Assembly (NCBI GenBank): GCA_034231615.1
Contig: CM067318.1
Span: 35,435,382 to 35,499,381 of the forward strand
Reading direction: 5' to 3'
DNA length: 64,000 bases
From: Meghimatium bilineatum
Taxonomy: Eukaryota > Mollusca > Gastropoda > Stylommatophora > Philomycidae
The notes below the pieces were generated by a model that saw only the letters and a program-made list of their open reading frames with translations, had not been told where the DNA came from and ran no database searches. Positions 21,699-32,735 of this stretch are shown in pieces. Position numbers and translations under genes: made by a program. Every line of letters begins with the position of its first letter. The first letter of the stretch is position 1.

Positions 21699-21958
21699 CT
21701 GGTATGATCCGGTTCCTGCTGCTAGTTTGACCTCATTAGCGTTCCATTTTAAACTGGAGGCATCAGTTATTGCCCACAATGTAGAGCCGCTGTAGTTCCC
21801 GTTGGTTAGGATGTATAAACTTAATGTTCCTGGATGGTCTCCGCGCATGTTATAGAAGAAGCGGAGACACCTATCTGTATTAGCAGTTATGTTAGTTGTT
21901 GTCAAAGTGACTATAGATGACGGTGGTCCGTTTCTAGTATCCAAGAAAGCAAAGTGAC
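21699..21958 (-). CDS. MAM-B, fused middle exon
   Basis: A 260-nt exon, phase 1 to phase 0, with acceptor ATGGACAG and donor GTAATG. It encodes HFAFLDTRNGPPSSIVTLTT, DRCLRFFYNMRGDHPGTLSL, STLWAITDASSLKWN and AAGTGSYQ. It is built like the MAM-C middle exon. It joins 16963-17065 in frame (GSYQ|VVLQA). Confidence 0.93.
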
Positions 21959-22909
21959 CTGTCCATGAAATGAAATAATAAAAACAGTATTACATACCAT
22001 ATTACAGCAGTGAGTAGAGTAGCAGACAGTTCTAAGACTGAACCCTTCAATAATATAAATGCCACAAGTTTTCACTTGTGATAGTATCACATATAACAAG
22101 ATAACAAGTGAAATAAACAAAAAGGTCTTTACAGAAGCGATTACGCTAGAGTAGACATATTTAGTTTATATTATCTAGCATTCATCGTCATAATGATCAC
22201 ATTCAGTGTAGACTGGCGTAAACGATCACGAACCTCCACAAACCTTCTAGTATATAGGTCTACAGTAGAATCCTATTATAACAAATTGGTCCGGACCATT
22301 GAAATGCGTATGTAATAACCTAAATTTGTTATCCACCGTTACATACATTAAGAATAAACTACCGGTAACTGGAATTTGCTAAAGTGTTGTTGAGTCGAGA
22401 ATTTTGTTATAAATGAATGCGCTATACAGGAATTGCTCTGTATAAAGTAACAACATAAAGAGTTAGTGTCCCTTTCGTCTCCTTCCCTCTACATTTGTTT
22501 TCACCATTCTACGTAGACATATTCATATCAGAGATTGTGACCAAATCTACGTTTACACGTATCATCATTTTCGTTATGGTGTCATTAAATTGATCTGCTG
22601 TTTCAAATAGCAAAATAGGCCTACTTCCAACGACTTTCAATATTCAAGGGCATAATCACAAAGTAATACTAGCTTCCATAACTTTAAGAAACAATAAAGT
22701 GTAAAGATAAACTAGTCAGCATACAAAGGAAAAAGATAATATATAAGTTAAGGGTATTGGTGAGTTGAACCACATGAGAAATGTAGATACGAATTTGCTA
22801 GGGGCACGAGAGCTTTACCTTAAAAAAAAGCTAATCACATTTTTAGGGCTTTTTTAATGTGAAAGAGGAAAACAAAGGGACGGAGAGTCCTATTTTTATT
22901 ATACTTTTT
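21959..22909. other. Intronic stretch, nothing recognised
   Basis: Intron between MAM-B exons 1 and 2. No repeat family or coding signal identified. Confidence 0.4.
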
Positions 22910-23040
22910 AGCATTATAATATGTCATTCTACGCTCCACTTTGTTACGGTGTGGGTGGTTTGATCCCATGCGGCATTTTCTATACGGTATCGAACCTCCA
23001 CCTCTGCTTAGCAAAGTGAAGTATGACATTCTATACCAAG
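22910..23040. repeat. Inverted pair of short tRNA-like segments
   Basis: The segment atgtcattctacgctccact on the left mirrors the reverse complement of the right (atgtcatacttcactttgc). Each arm carries a GGTT(T/C)GAT-CC box B-like motif. It looks like two short repeats head to head. Confidence 0.5.
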
Positions 23041-23072
23041 ATACATTATATAAGGTACCGAATTACCCCTAA

Positions 23073-23239
<167 letters not shown>

Positions 23240-23411
23240 AATTTTCTCCTAATAGTGGTTAAAGACTGTCAATAAATTACGTTAATTTTTGTGTGTGACC
23301 ACCAACCCCTCTTGTCAAGAACAGTCACGAATTTAGAGATGTTTTGTTTCCCCCTCCACTCCTCCCTCCCACTTGCTTAGTTATGTCAAAGATGTACTTA
23401 AACAATGTAAA

Positions 23412-23432
23412 CCCCCCCCCCCCCCCCCCCCC
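23412..23432. repeat. Poly-C tract (21 bases)
   Basis: Homopolymer run, with further C-rich tracts at 23560-23590 and 23657-23670. Lengths of such runs are unreliable in assemblies. Confidence 0.95.
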
Positions 23433-23789
23433 ATCTTTAAAAAAAAAATTAGCAGGGGAAAAAAAAGAACGACAAAATAGAAGTTGTGATTCGCATATTT
23501 AGAACAAAAATTAACATTCATACAATTTAGTTGGCGCTATCTTTTCTCATTCCCATCCTCCCCCCTCCCCTCCCCCACTCTCCCCCCACCCACGTCAACA
23601 TCTATCAAACATTTCCAGGCCCACCCCTAAATAGTTGACCTAATTTATTGGCAGCCCCCCCCCCCCCTCCCTTATTGATATATTCAATGAAGTTCAAGGC
23701 AATTGTTATGAATTCTGACACTAAAACATTGGCATTACTTATAAATGGATTCTCTATCTAGTGTCATGTTCATATATTTGCTTACTCAC

Positions 23790-23931
23790 CCCTGAGCTGT
23801 ACCAGTAGTGTGATCAGTGCCAGGTTTAACTGTGGAAGACATGGATCCTTGTGAGCTTACCCACAACAAGCCGCCAGTAGGGCCGGCTCGCGTATAACCA
23901 CAGTAACCATTCTCAAATGAGCAAAATGTTT
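23790..23931 (-). CDS. MAM-B, first exon (3' end ambiguous)
   Basis: Acceptor AATGTTTCAG. It encodes [32 protein letters not shown] and PGTDHTTG. The strong donor GTGAGT after CTCAGGG (exon end 23790) leaves phase 2. The next exon (21699-21958) needs phase 1 and would hit a stop at once in the shifted frame. An upstream GTACAG donor (exon end 23803, 129 nt) restores phase 1 and gives DHTTGHFAFLD. A one-base error in the GGGG run would also fix it. The domain start diverges from the usual DDxDW motif. Confidence 0.8.
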
Positions 23932-24146
23932 CTGAAACATTATGAACATTATGCATAATACGATGTAAATATAAGTAGCAGAAATATTTTGAACACCAGT
24001 AACTAATCTTGCAGGCGCTGTTGAAATAAACATATGGCTTACCTATAAAAACAATGCTCCCTATAGAGCATATACTCGACCATCTGCAATGGGTAGTATA
24101 TCTTCTGTATAAGACACTGAAAATTGCAGGCATACAAAACACATGC

Positions 24147-24305
<159 letters not shown>

Positions 24306-24344
24306 ATAACACAAAGAGAGAGGGAAAGAGTTATTCAATAAATT

Positions 24345-24444
24345 NNNNNNNNNNNNNNNNNNNNNNNNNNNNNNNNNNNNNNNNNNNNNNNNNNNNNNNN
24401 NNNNNNNNNNNNNNNNNNNNNNNNNNNNNNNNNNNNNNNNNNNN
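24345..24444. other. Assembly gap (100 N)
   Basis: Exactly 100 N, the conventional length for a gap of unknown size. It lies between MAM-A exon 3 and MAM-B exon 1, where the missing last exon of MAM-A is expected. Confidence 1.
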
Positions 24445-25084
24445 ACTCTAACACGGATGCTGCTTTTTCAAATTAAGTTTATCCTTGACATAAAAGTTAA
24501 ATTCATATCCAGCCTTATCTTTAATTCTGCTTTGCATTTTCCATCGCTGCATATGATAGATCCAAGGCTTATGTTTCGATTATCTTATGAGCAACAGAGA
24601 AATAATGCAATTTCAACAAGATCTTCAGTTTATTGCTGATGTCAGGAACACGATTGCAAAGCGTATCTACATTTAATTCTTTTGCATGCAAGAAATAGTT
24701 TCATATTTACTGAACACAAAACAAACGTCTTGCAAAAATTCGTTACATATGCGCGGAGAAAGTTATAATACAATTGTTAGTTATGAAATTGGGATTGATA
24801 ATCTACTACCAAATATCAAAATAAAAGAATATAAAAATATTTAATAAAATTTATACAAATTTTAAATGTAAATGTATATGATATATTTTTAAAACAATCT
24901 AATTATTGTATAAAATGTATAATTATTGACGTCAACTTTTCTTGAATACACCCGTCCTTCGTGTCAACAACCCTTCACCTTTCTCTAAATTGTTGACGTA
25001 AGTTGAATTTATCTTGTATAGACAAGTTGTCTATAAAATAATCAATCAAGTGTCATGCCGCATGACTTGGGCGCGCGTTTCTCC
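24445..25084. other. Intronic stretch, nothing recognised
   Basis: AT-rich. The MAM-A last exon was looked for here on the minus strand (LDDI-type codons before a donor) and not found. Confidence 0.4.
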
Positions 25085-25280
25085 ACACTTCTCTTTCTCT
25101 TGTTTGCTAATAAGTTCAGTTGGTTGGTTACATTCTTTCATGCCACACTGACAGCCCATCCAGCAAATTTTTACTTTGTCTCTCCCTGTCTCTTCTCTAC
25201 TTTATATTTTCAGCGCTTACTAAATCTTCAAGTTCTGCTCTTATCATCGCATGACCTATAGATCTTGTCTGTCTGCTTCT
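25085..25280 (-). mobile_element. L3 LINE fragment, left half (split by insertion)
   Basis: Decayed copy alignable with 2660-2880 (ttcagttggt, tgacagcc, tactaaat, ttcaagttctgctct). It continues after the insertion at 26672-26760 with taatttttctataatttgtc and ttgaggacttcaatatta. Confidence 0.7.
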
Positions 25281-26660
25281 TCTTCTTCTTCTTCAGCGTT
25301 CGCTCTCATATAACCACAACGAATATTTCGTGTGATTTCCGCCGGGGAGCGTGAAGTACGTTGTGCTGCAAGTTCCACAGTAGAACTGTGATTATTTGCA
25401 CCCCGGTTGGCCACTTGTGGTCAGGACGTCCGAGGTCCAGCACATACGTTTTCATCATTCCTTTATTTCGGGTTTGGTCCCTAGTCCGTGACAGCCTCTA
25501 TCTGTCGCCGGGCACGCTGGTGTGTAGTGCCTCTTCGCCAAGACGCCTGTCGAGCGCGTCTATCTGGTACGAGGTGTTCCACCATCTATGAACTCATCTC
25601 GTGCATTTGGACAAACTGTGCCTGTGCCCATCGGGTACTGAACCGTTTCTCATCCGCGAGCCTGGTTCCGTATGAGGAAGAACTCGCGAGAAGAGTTGGA
25701 CCCTGACTCGTTCGCCCTCCTACCCGAGGCGTTGTTCACCGACATCGTGACCCCCTCGTCCAAGTTCGAGTCTCACACCACGCTTTTGAGAGCAAGGCGA
25801 TCTCGAGATGAGCGACCTTGTCCCAATAGCGCCTGAGCCCATCAGGTACTGAACCCTTTCTCTCTGCAAGTGTGTTTCCGGTATAGGAAGCTTGACAGTA
25901 GAGTTGGGCCAGGGCTAAAATCGTTGTCCCTTTTGTACCTGAGCCCATCAGGTACTGAACCCTTTCTCTCTGCAAGTGTATTACCAGTAAAGGAATCTTG
26001 ACAAAGAGTTGGGCCAGGATTGCCATCGTTGTCCCTTTTTTTGCCTAAGCCCATCAGGTACGACCCCTTTCTCTTCGCGAGCATATTTCCGGTTTAGGAA
26101 GGCTCTACATTAGAGTTGGGTTAGGTCTTCTTGCTTTTCCGAACGCCCGTGATTGTTTCTGGGTCTCTGCCTATGAGGAGTTCAGGTAACTAGAAGCTCG
26201 TCTCGAGCTAACAGAGCTTGTAGTTCCCCCTTCCTGTGAACCTTTCACTTTCTATTTGCAGTTCGCGCTGCCCTCTGGCGCTGTTCTGCCCTTTCACTGT
26301 GTCATTGTACTCATTATGACATATGTTTGTTTCTCGCAATGCATTAACTTTTAAGTGCCTTTTACATTGGCCGCCACTCCAATGTTCTGACTGGACTAAC
26401 AGGCGTCACTGTATGTCGACAGTGTCGCTGTATGTGGTGATGCTAATGGTGTCGGAGATATTGTCTGTCTCTAATGCAGTCAAATCTCTTTCCAACTGCT
26501 TCCTCCACATTCTCGGACACGATCCCCAAATTATTCGGCCAGAATCAGCTCGAGCTGCTGTATTTCTTTTACCATGGTGCACCGCGAGGAGGTACATTTG
26601 GGATCTTGGTTATCTGCTAACCCTGGGTCCGTCTAGCGCAATGCGTTCCCTTTGCACCCT
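25281..26660 (-). mobile_element. Composite non-autonomous retroelement, copy 2 (1.38 kb)
   Basis: Flanked by an 11-bp duplication tgtctgcttct (25270-25280 and 26661-26671) inside an L3 LINE. Same order as copy 1: 5' part ending at ccctttgcaccc, units of about 106 bp starting at 26044, 25938, 25832 and, separated, 25621, then the SINE-3-like module at about 25297-25420. The 3' tail here is a GAA repeat, not AAAC as in copy 1. Both copies read through the same positions without encoding a recognisable protein. Confidence 0.85.
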
Positions 26661-26760
26661 TGTCTGCTTCTAATTTTTCTATAATTTGTCTTTTTACCTC
26701 TGCAATTTTGAGGACTTCAATATTAGTTTTCTTGGCTATCCATTTAATTATAATCAATCT
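26661..26760 (-). mobile_element. L3 LINE fragment, right half
   Basis: Resumes the L3 copy interrupted by the composite element; the text tttgaggacttcaatattag parallels ctgaggacctccacattagt near 2900. Confidence 0.7.
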
Positions 26761-26781
26761 TCCCCAAAACCACCTTGGCAC

Positions 26782-27147
26782 AACTACGGTTTAAGTTTTC
26801 ACTGTGACCTTTGTTATAGTTTTGAGGTATTACCTAACCTTTGGATGTGCTAAGGTTAGGATACTACAAATAGTATTTATTAAGACAAATTTTATCTTAG
26901 ATGGTCAACCGCAGGCCCTCTCTCAGTGTGTGGCTGGCAGAAATAATGAGCGCGCAGTACAAATCATTGGAAAAGAAAAAAAAACTTGTAAAATCTCGTC
27001 TCTGATGAACGTGTCTTGTGTAAGGTAAGTAGTTGAGGACATGTGTAGTAACTGTTGTTGCGCATGCGTTAATCCATGTCGTTGGCTAGATTTAAAAGTG
27101 TAAACAGTGTGCTATTTATAGCACAGTGAAGACTTAAAACCGTAGTT
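26782..27147. mobile_element. MITE with terminal inverted repeats, copy 2
   Basis: Left aactacggtttaagttttca and right tgaagacttaaaaccgtagt form imperfect inverted ends. Internal tgtgctatttatagcacag and ttgaggtattacctaacctt match copy 1 (16377-16742) in the opposite orientation. Confidence 0.75.
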
Positions 27148-27238
27148 TTACCACAACCTTAATAACCTCTATTTATCTTTGAGCTCTTTTGCTAACAATT
27201 TACTCCGATAAACTAAACAATATCATAAACAAACTTAC

Positions 27239-27341
27239 AAAATAGTTTCCTGTAGGTAGATTCAACTTCGCGTAGTTCCATATGTCACCCTGTGTTCCAT
27301 GCTTGTTCCAGAGTATTGACTGGCGACCGCTGTTATCAACT
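27239..27341 (-). CDS. MAM-A, third exon
   Basis: A 103-nt exon, phase 2 to phase 0, with acceptor CATGACAG and donor GTAAGT. It encodes VDNSGRQSILWNKHGTQGDI then WNYAKLNLPTGNYF. It completes a Lys codon with the previous exon (NVYK). The phase-2 intron inside the MAM core is not seen in MAM-B, C or D. Confidence 0.9.
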
Positions 27342-28331
27342 CTGTCATGAGAGTGTTCAATATTATATGTAAAGAGCTAATTGACGTTAAACGTATACTG
27401 TGTTAGCATGTTTCAATAATCTGATCAGAAGTTGCCTGTACCATAAATAATTGTAAACACGGTGGAGTTATAATAGCTCATTCTCTCCGGTGCATTACTT
27501 TTCAATTATAATTTTTGACACTGCTCATAATAGACCCTGGTCAATTCAGTCCTGTGGATTCATTGGTTATGGTCCGTGTGAAATGACGAAATTCTACTTT
27601 TCCTGTGAATTTGATTGGTTGTCTACGCAAAGAGACCAATCAAAATCACTTATAAGGTCAAAGTGTTCAATTTAGAACGATGGTTCCCAATGAGTGACAA
27701 TACATGACTGTAATGTCGAGGGACTCGAGTTCAGTAACATTGTCAATGCTAAACGAACAGCACGATTTTAATTGCGCTACAATCTCCGAGCTAGTTCGCT
27801 AGTAACTGAGATTGTAAGGTTGCATTACTAACTTAGGGCCTATTTAAAAAAAAAAAAATAGCCGGCAAAAATATTGCACAAGACACATGTTTCAAGTACT
27901 GTTAGATGTCGTGCACTCTGACTACATCATTTTATGAAAACAATCCAAATGAAGGGTTTGCTGTGGGGTCTCGTCTCTGAAATAGCAAACTAAAATCAAT
28001 ATTGATTGTAGATCTTTAGTTTTTCATTCTAATTTTACTATCCTGTGTCTACATAGGCCTATATCTATGCGAGTGAATTCTAAAAGAAACCTGGTCTCAG
28101 GTCCGAAAGAAGTCAGTCCTTTGGAAATCAATTGAAAATCAAATATATAAACTAATATTTCAAATGATATTAAAGAAACAGCACCGTTTTAAATTTGTGA
28201 AATGCTGAGTTACAATTTCAATCATTACATTAAATTTGTCATAAGTTACAATTATATTGAAAAGTGTATTTTGAGGTATGTTTTGTCATATTAAAAGGCA
28301 TTTTTAAAAGAATTGTGCCGTGGGTCATTTA
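27342..28331. other. Intronic stretch, nothing recognised
   Basis: No coding or repeat signal I can support within the MAM-A intron. Confidence 0.4.
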
Positions 28332-28340
28332 CTTGTATAT

Positions 28341-28501
28341 CTTTTTCTTCAGCGTTCATTCTCACACTTCTGTTGGATCTCTCTTGTAGGAGGGCAATAA
28401 CCCTACTAGGTTTCCAGCAGAATGTAGTCCAGAGAATGAAAATGCGCTGTGTCGCCGTTTTATTTGCGCCAATGGCCCTACATATCCGTATTCAGTGGAT
28501 G
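28341..28501 (-). mobile_element. SINE-1 copy
   Basis: 161 bp flanked by cttgtatat at 28332-28340 and 28502-28510. It contains tcttcagcgttcattctcac, gtagtccagagaatg and atttgcgccaatggccc. The tail (minus sense) is GAAGAAAAAG. Confidence 0.88.
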
Positions 28502-28738
28502 CTTGTATATAATAGTCGTGACAGAAATAAATGAAAATAAATGTGGAATCTGTACTTTAAACTGCATCTTTCCCATTGGGAAGTTGTAATGAGGCGTGTA
28601 TGATAAATAACGCAAGCCCATGCTGTCGCCATGTCATGTACATAGTGAGATATTTTTTTAAAATTTCCTACGACAGAAAGAAACCAAGTCCCTAAGTCGA
28701 ACCATTGACATCATAGTTGTAAGATCAACGCTCCAGCC

Positions 28739-28960
28739 CAGTGTTTCCCAACATGGGGCGCAAGCCACACGAGGGCGCAATTCTATACTTCGAGGGGGGG
28801 GCGCAATTTAAACAAAAAATTTAGGAAGTAAACCTATTTTTTTAATAGGCCTATATAAAAATATGTAGGCCCCCTATATGTTACATGGGGGGAAGGGGGA
28901 CATCATAACTTTAGAAATACTTAAATGGGGCATGGTTAAAAAAAAGGTTGGGAAACACTG
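28739..28960. mobile_element. hAT-type MITE
   Basis: Perfect 14-bp inverted ends cagtgtttcccaac and gttgggaaacactg, the classic hAT terminus. The flanks are 8-bp ctccagcc (28731-28738) and atctagcc (28961-28968), a 6/8 match to a hAT-sized duplication. It is 222 bp with G-rich patches and no ORF, so non-autonomous. Confidence 0.88.
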
Positions 28961-29387
28961 ATCTAGCCTTTCGGTCATCACTACACTGTACTTTGTATGC
29001 TTCTATGGAATAGCTAGCCCATAATATAATACCCGTGTCCACATTGAGAAAATACCACCGCACGACAACATCTGTGAAGATCAGAATTGTGAATCACTAT
29101 TAGTGCTCGAGGAGTCGTTTCAGAAGACGACACTAGTAAAGATGTCGCTAGTCAACCACTAGTTAAGTAGTTGAGCACTTAGTGATAAAAAAACGTTAAA
29201 ATGTTGGTTTAGTGCTCTGCTGTTCCAAATGTTGATAGTGCTCTCAACAAAAGTTATATTGTTAGTTGCTACCCCACGCCAACTTATCTTCAGTTACTTC
29301 TTACGACATAGTTGGCAGGTCGCAGTCTAATATTATTCTTTGCTTCTCTCTTAAGTCCCTGTAGCATGCGGTAAAACACAAACTTAC

Positions 29388-29541
29388 TTGTACACATTGA
29401 GATCGGCTATGGTAGGACCGTACATGTGGTAAAAAAATTGAAAACATGCTCCTTGGCTCTGAACTGCCATTTGTGGACTCTTTAGTTGAGCTTTATTGCC
29501 AGTAGCACCGACTGACGTCTCCAGGTATGCATAGAAGCCGC
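29388..29541 (-). CDS. MAM-A, second exon
   Basis: A 154-nt exon, phase 1 to phase 2, with acceptor CTTATTAG and donor GTAAGT. It encodes GFYAYLETSVGATGNKAQLK, SPQMAVQSQGACFQFFYHMY and GPTIADLNVYK. It joins the first exon as DHTTGSGFYAYLE. Confidence 0.93.
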
Positions 29542-29751
29542 CTAATAAGACAAAAATGTATAATTATATAACCATAACTTCATGTAGCACTCTTTCGCTT
29601 TTGTACACAAACTCTCGTATTCATCTCTTTTTTATTTATTTTCTCATTTATATATTCTCTTATTTATTATGGCCACTTCTATACACACTCTCGTATTTAG
29701 CCATGATTCAGCTCTGATCACTTCCACACACAAACTCTCATATTGAGATCT

Positions 29752-29890
29752 ACCGCCGAAGACGGTAACGCAAATAAACCTGCAACACAACGCATTTCCA
29801 TTCTCTGGACTATATTCAACTGGAAATCTTGTAGGACCATTGTCCTGTTACATGAGAAATGAGTTTGATAATGAATTCTAAAGAAGAAGA
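29752..29890 (+). mobile_element. SINE-1 copy with internal deletion
   Basis: 139 bp flanked by atattgagatct (29740-29751) and atattgagctct (29891-29902), 11/12. It starts accgccgaagacggtaacgc, so the GGATGTG...ATTGG part of the core is missing. It ends with an AAGAAG tail. Confidence 0.87.
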
Positions 29891-29954
29891 ATATTGAGCT
29901 CTGACCACTTCTGTATATGCTTCGACACAACTGAACACACGTTTCCACTTTATG

Positions 29955-30170
29955 ACATGTGCCATTTATCCTCGTGACGTGTTCTTTACAGAACTTGTCC
30001 TCACTGCTACTCTGTAAGCCTCTCTGTTCTGTGCAAGCTGCACCTCTTCTAATGTCATGTTCTGAATATCTTCGATATCATAAGTCCATTGTAGTCTTGG
30101 GCTCCTCTTCTTCTCTTTCCAGTAACATTTCCTTCCACCACAACGTCTTCGAATGCGGGAGTTGGAAAGG
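29955..30170 (-). mobile_element. Diverged L2-like LINE C-terminus
   Basis: Minus strand reads KCYWKEKKRSPRLQWTYDIE and VQLAQNREAYRVAVRT, comparable to RGRPRRRWTDDIK and IAQDRERFREFIGKT of L2. Old and diverged. Confidence 0.65.
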
Positions 30171-30489
30171 CTCCGTATTGGGCCGAGGGCGCATCACGGA
30201 TGGTTACTGATAAGCAAGGATGGCAACGAGAATCGACTCAGAAAGCAATGGAAAACTACTGAGACGTATACAATGCTAAGAAACGCATGATGACCACAAA
30301 TAAATTCATAACATGTGTAATGTATATTAATAAAACATCAACATTTCTTCATCACTCCTCACAAATTCGAAACAGGAATGTTGGAGCTGAGGGTTTCAAA
30401 CTATTCACATTAGAAAAAAAACAGCATGACATTTGATACTAAGAAACCAGCAAAAAATACTTGTAATACTCCGTCTACTTTCCCCGGTC

Positions 30490-30540
30490 CTTGATCTTCC
30501 CCCCCCCCCCACCCCACCCCACCCCCCCCCCCCCACCCCA
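30490..30540. repeat. C-rich tract
   Basis: Runs of C broken by A in a near-CCCCA pattern; strand-asymmetric and potentially G-quadruplex forming on the minus strand. Confidence 0.9.
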
Positions 30541-30686
30541 AATCGCCAGAAACCTCTAAAAACGAAGTGATTGTATATTTTTTTAAGGAAATAAACCTTC
30601 CACTTTTAAAAGAAGACATTTTACACTCCTGAATAATATATCGTATGTACCGGGTGTCTACAAAGTGACTGTGCACTTATTTTCAA

Positions 30687-31010
30687 ACGTCATATGAATT
30701 GTGAGTGATGATCTGTGTGGCATCAGAGCACATCGACTTTACTGACACCTTGTACCCTATATAATTGCGGTATAGTACCTTTTTTAATCAATCTTTTCGT
30801 AATTATGCTATATTGACATCAGTGCCGTGTGTAATAAATAAAGTGAGTATTGTACTACAGTTCTGGTTGTACACAAATATTTGACGTATTTCAGGAAAAA
30901 TAAAAGAATACAACGCACACAAATGTACTCATGCAAAAGAAGCTTCTATAAGGTGTTTGTAAAGTCGTTGTACACTGATCCGCACTAAATACTCACAATT
31001 CATATGACGT
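30687..31010. mobile_element. Possible foldback element with 20-bp inverted ends
   Basis: acgtcatatgaattgtgagt at 30687-30706 is the exact reverse complement of 30991-31010. Just outside the left arm and inside the right arm are similar direct segments (ggtgtctacaaagtgactgt and ggtgtttgtaaagtcgttgt). No ORF. The family is unknown. Confidence 0.5.
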
Positions 31011-31050
31011 AGTGTCCCCACCAATGTAAATGAGTGCATATTGACTTTGT

Positions 31051-31351
31051 CATCATCAAGTGCCGTGCCGAATGGCGTTGGCGATAATATTTCTCCATGT
31101 ACATCGATCTCCCATATATGTCATCATCTCTGTTGATGTCGACAATCGAAGCCATTTAGTCAAACTGTCCAATATCTTTTCTGTGTGTCTTTCCCTTGGT
31201 CTTTTCCCTTCTATCTTTCCTGTTGTCACTATATTCCCAATGCCTCCTCCTCTCATTATATGCCCAATAAATGTTGACTGTCTTTTTCTTATATTACCAA
31301 TAATGCATCTTTTCACATCCATCCTTCTAAAACATTCGTCATTAGTAATAA
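31051..31351 (-). mobile_element. L3 LINE tail insertion, about 300 bp
   Basis: The minus-strand frame is open: DECFRRMDVKRCIIGNIRKR, STFIGHIMRGGGIGNIVTTG, KIEGKRPRERHTEKILDSL and IIANAIRHGT, then an ATG-type tail. The flanks ttgactttgt (31041-31050) and ttaactttgt (31352-31361) match 9/10 and may be the target duplication. Confidence 0.88.
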
Positions 31352-31542
31352 TTAACTTTGTGAACACTCGATCTACAATGAGGGAGAAGAATTATTGAAA
31401 GATAAGGACAGACAAAGCAAATACAATACATACGAATATTATATGAAATATTACTGTGTTTATAGTGGTACTGTAAGTAACTATTGCAGACAAGCTGTAA
31501 TGAACAAGACAAGTACTTAAATATATTGATGAATACCTCAAT

Positions 31543-31602
31543 CATCATCAAGTGCGGTCTCCGCAACGAAGGTTGTCGGCAACGGTTCTCCGACACCCCC
31601 TG
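31543..31602 (-). mobile_element. 60-bp L1 LINE 3'-end insertion
   Basis: Perfect 12-bp repeats gaatacctcaat at 31531-31542 and 31603-31614 flank a 60-bp piece. Its sequence (catcatcaagtgcggtctcc, gcaacgaaggttg) matches the 3' end of 13018-13751. It is an extreme 5' truncation. Confidence 0.9.
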
Positions 31603-31635
31603 GAATACCTCAATAAGTGGATAAATAACGTGCAA

Positions 31636-31806
31636 TATACCGCCGAAGTTCGAATGTATCGGGCCAATGGCGCAAATAAAACGGCGGCACAACGCATCGC
31701 CCTTCTCCGAACTACATCCTTGGAAATCTTAGTATAGGGGTCCACCCATAGTGAAAATACAAAAGAGATCCAGCGGGAGGGAGTATGAGAACGAATGCAA
31801 AAAAGG
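31636..31806 (+). mobile_element. SINE-1 copy, diverged
   Basis: Contains ccgccgaagttcgaatgtat, gggccaatggcgcaaataaa, acaacgcatcgcccttctcc and gagatccagcgggagggagt. No clear target duplication. Confidence 0.8.
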
Positions 31807-32335
31807 CAGTGTTTACTACAACTGACCTTCAATTTGTATTATGCTCCTGATTCTTAATTCACAAAGGGAAAAAATATAATAATGAAACAATTCTTTGGGT
31901 AGGAGACCTGAGGTTAAATGATTGACTTTTGTGTACATAATTACTCTTCCACTGCTTGTCAGAGTTTTACAAAACACATTTATTCGTACCACTGGATCAA
32001 AGGGTATGAACTCATGGACCGCTGGATCAGCAACCAACCAACCAGCTATACCACACATTTTTTTTACATTGGAACATGTCTGCCAGCACAATTACCACTA
32101 AATGAATATTAATAGGAACAGAGCGTAGATACATTATCAGTACGAATGGGTTTTACATTTTAAAAAAGGCCATTTGTCCCGTTTACTTGTGTGATTTCCC
32201 TCATTTTGATGGGAAATATACTGACCTTCTTACGAAAAATCGTTAATGCAGGAGTTTTATCCACCTTTTGGCTACATTCCTAGTACTAAACGTCATATTC
32301 TATTTTGCTAAAGGGGAGGGGTTGAGCCCTCTTAC

Positions 32336-32340
32336 CCCCC

Positions 32341-32392
<52 letters not shown>
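32336..32392. repeat. C(n), (CT)n, (CTAT)n compound microsatellite
   Basis: Poly-C, then CT repeats, then tetranucleotide CTAT repeats. Confidence 0.97.
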
Positions 32393-32735
32393 CGGACTTG
32401 AATAGGAAGCATCGAAGAATAAGAGGGAAAAAAATCAAAAGGCTGTAGACGGAGTTTAAACCAGGCTTTATCAGCTGGGACCTATTCGCCTCGTAACTTG
32501 AGTAAACAAATTTTCCTAATTCTACCACACACCAAAGTTGTTGGAAAACATAGGTCTATAGAGAAAAAAAAACTAGTAGAGACATCAGTGCCTGCAAGTC
32601 ATTGATAAGTCTGGTTACATTACAGTATACAGATTTATTATGCAAATATGCAACCACATTTGAATACTCTCAGCCACCACTGAGCGGTCATAATAAACGG
32701 GCGTTTGAAAAGTGATAATCTGAAAGATTGCTTAC

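Noticed and set aside
24043-24116. Exon-like block on the minus strand (TTTTCAG acceptor, GTAAGC donor) where the MAM-A last exon is expected
   Set aside because: 74 nt gives the wrong phase for joining MAM-B, and the translation ([17 protein letters not shown]) has no MAM ending.
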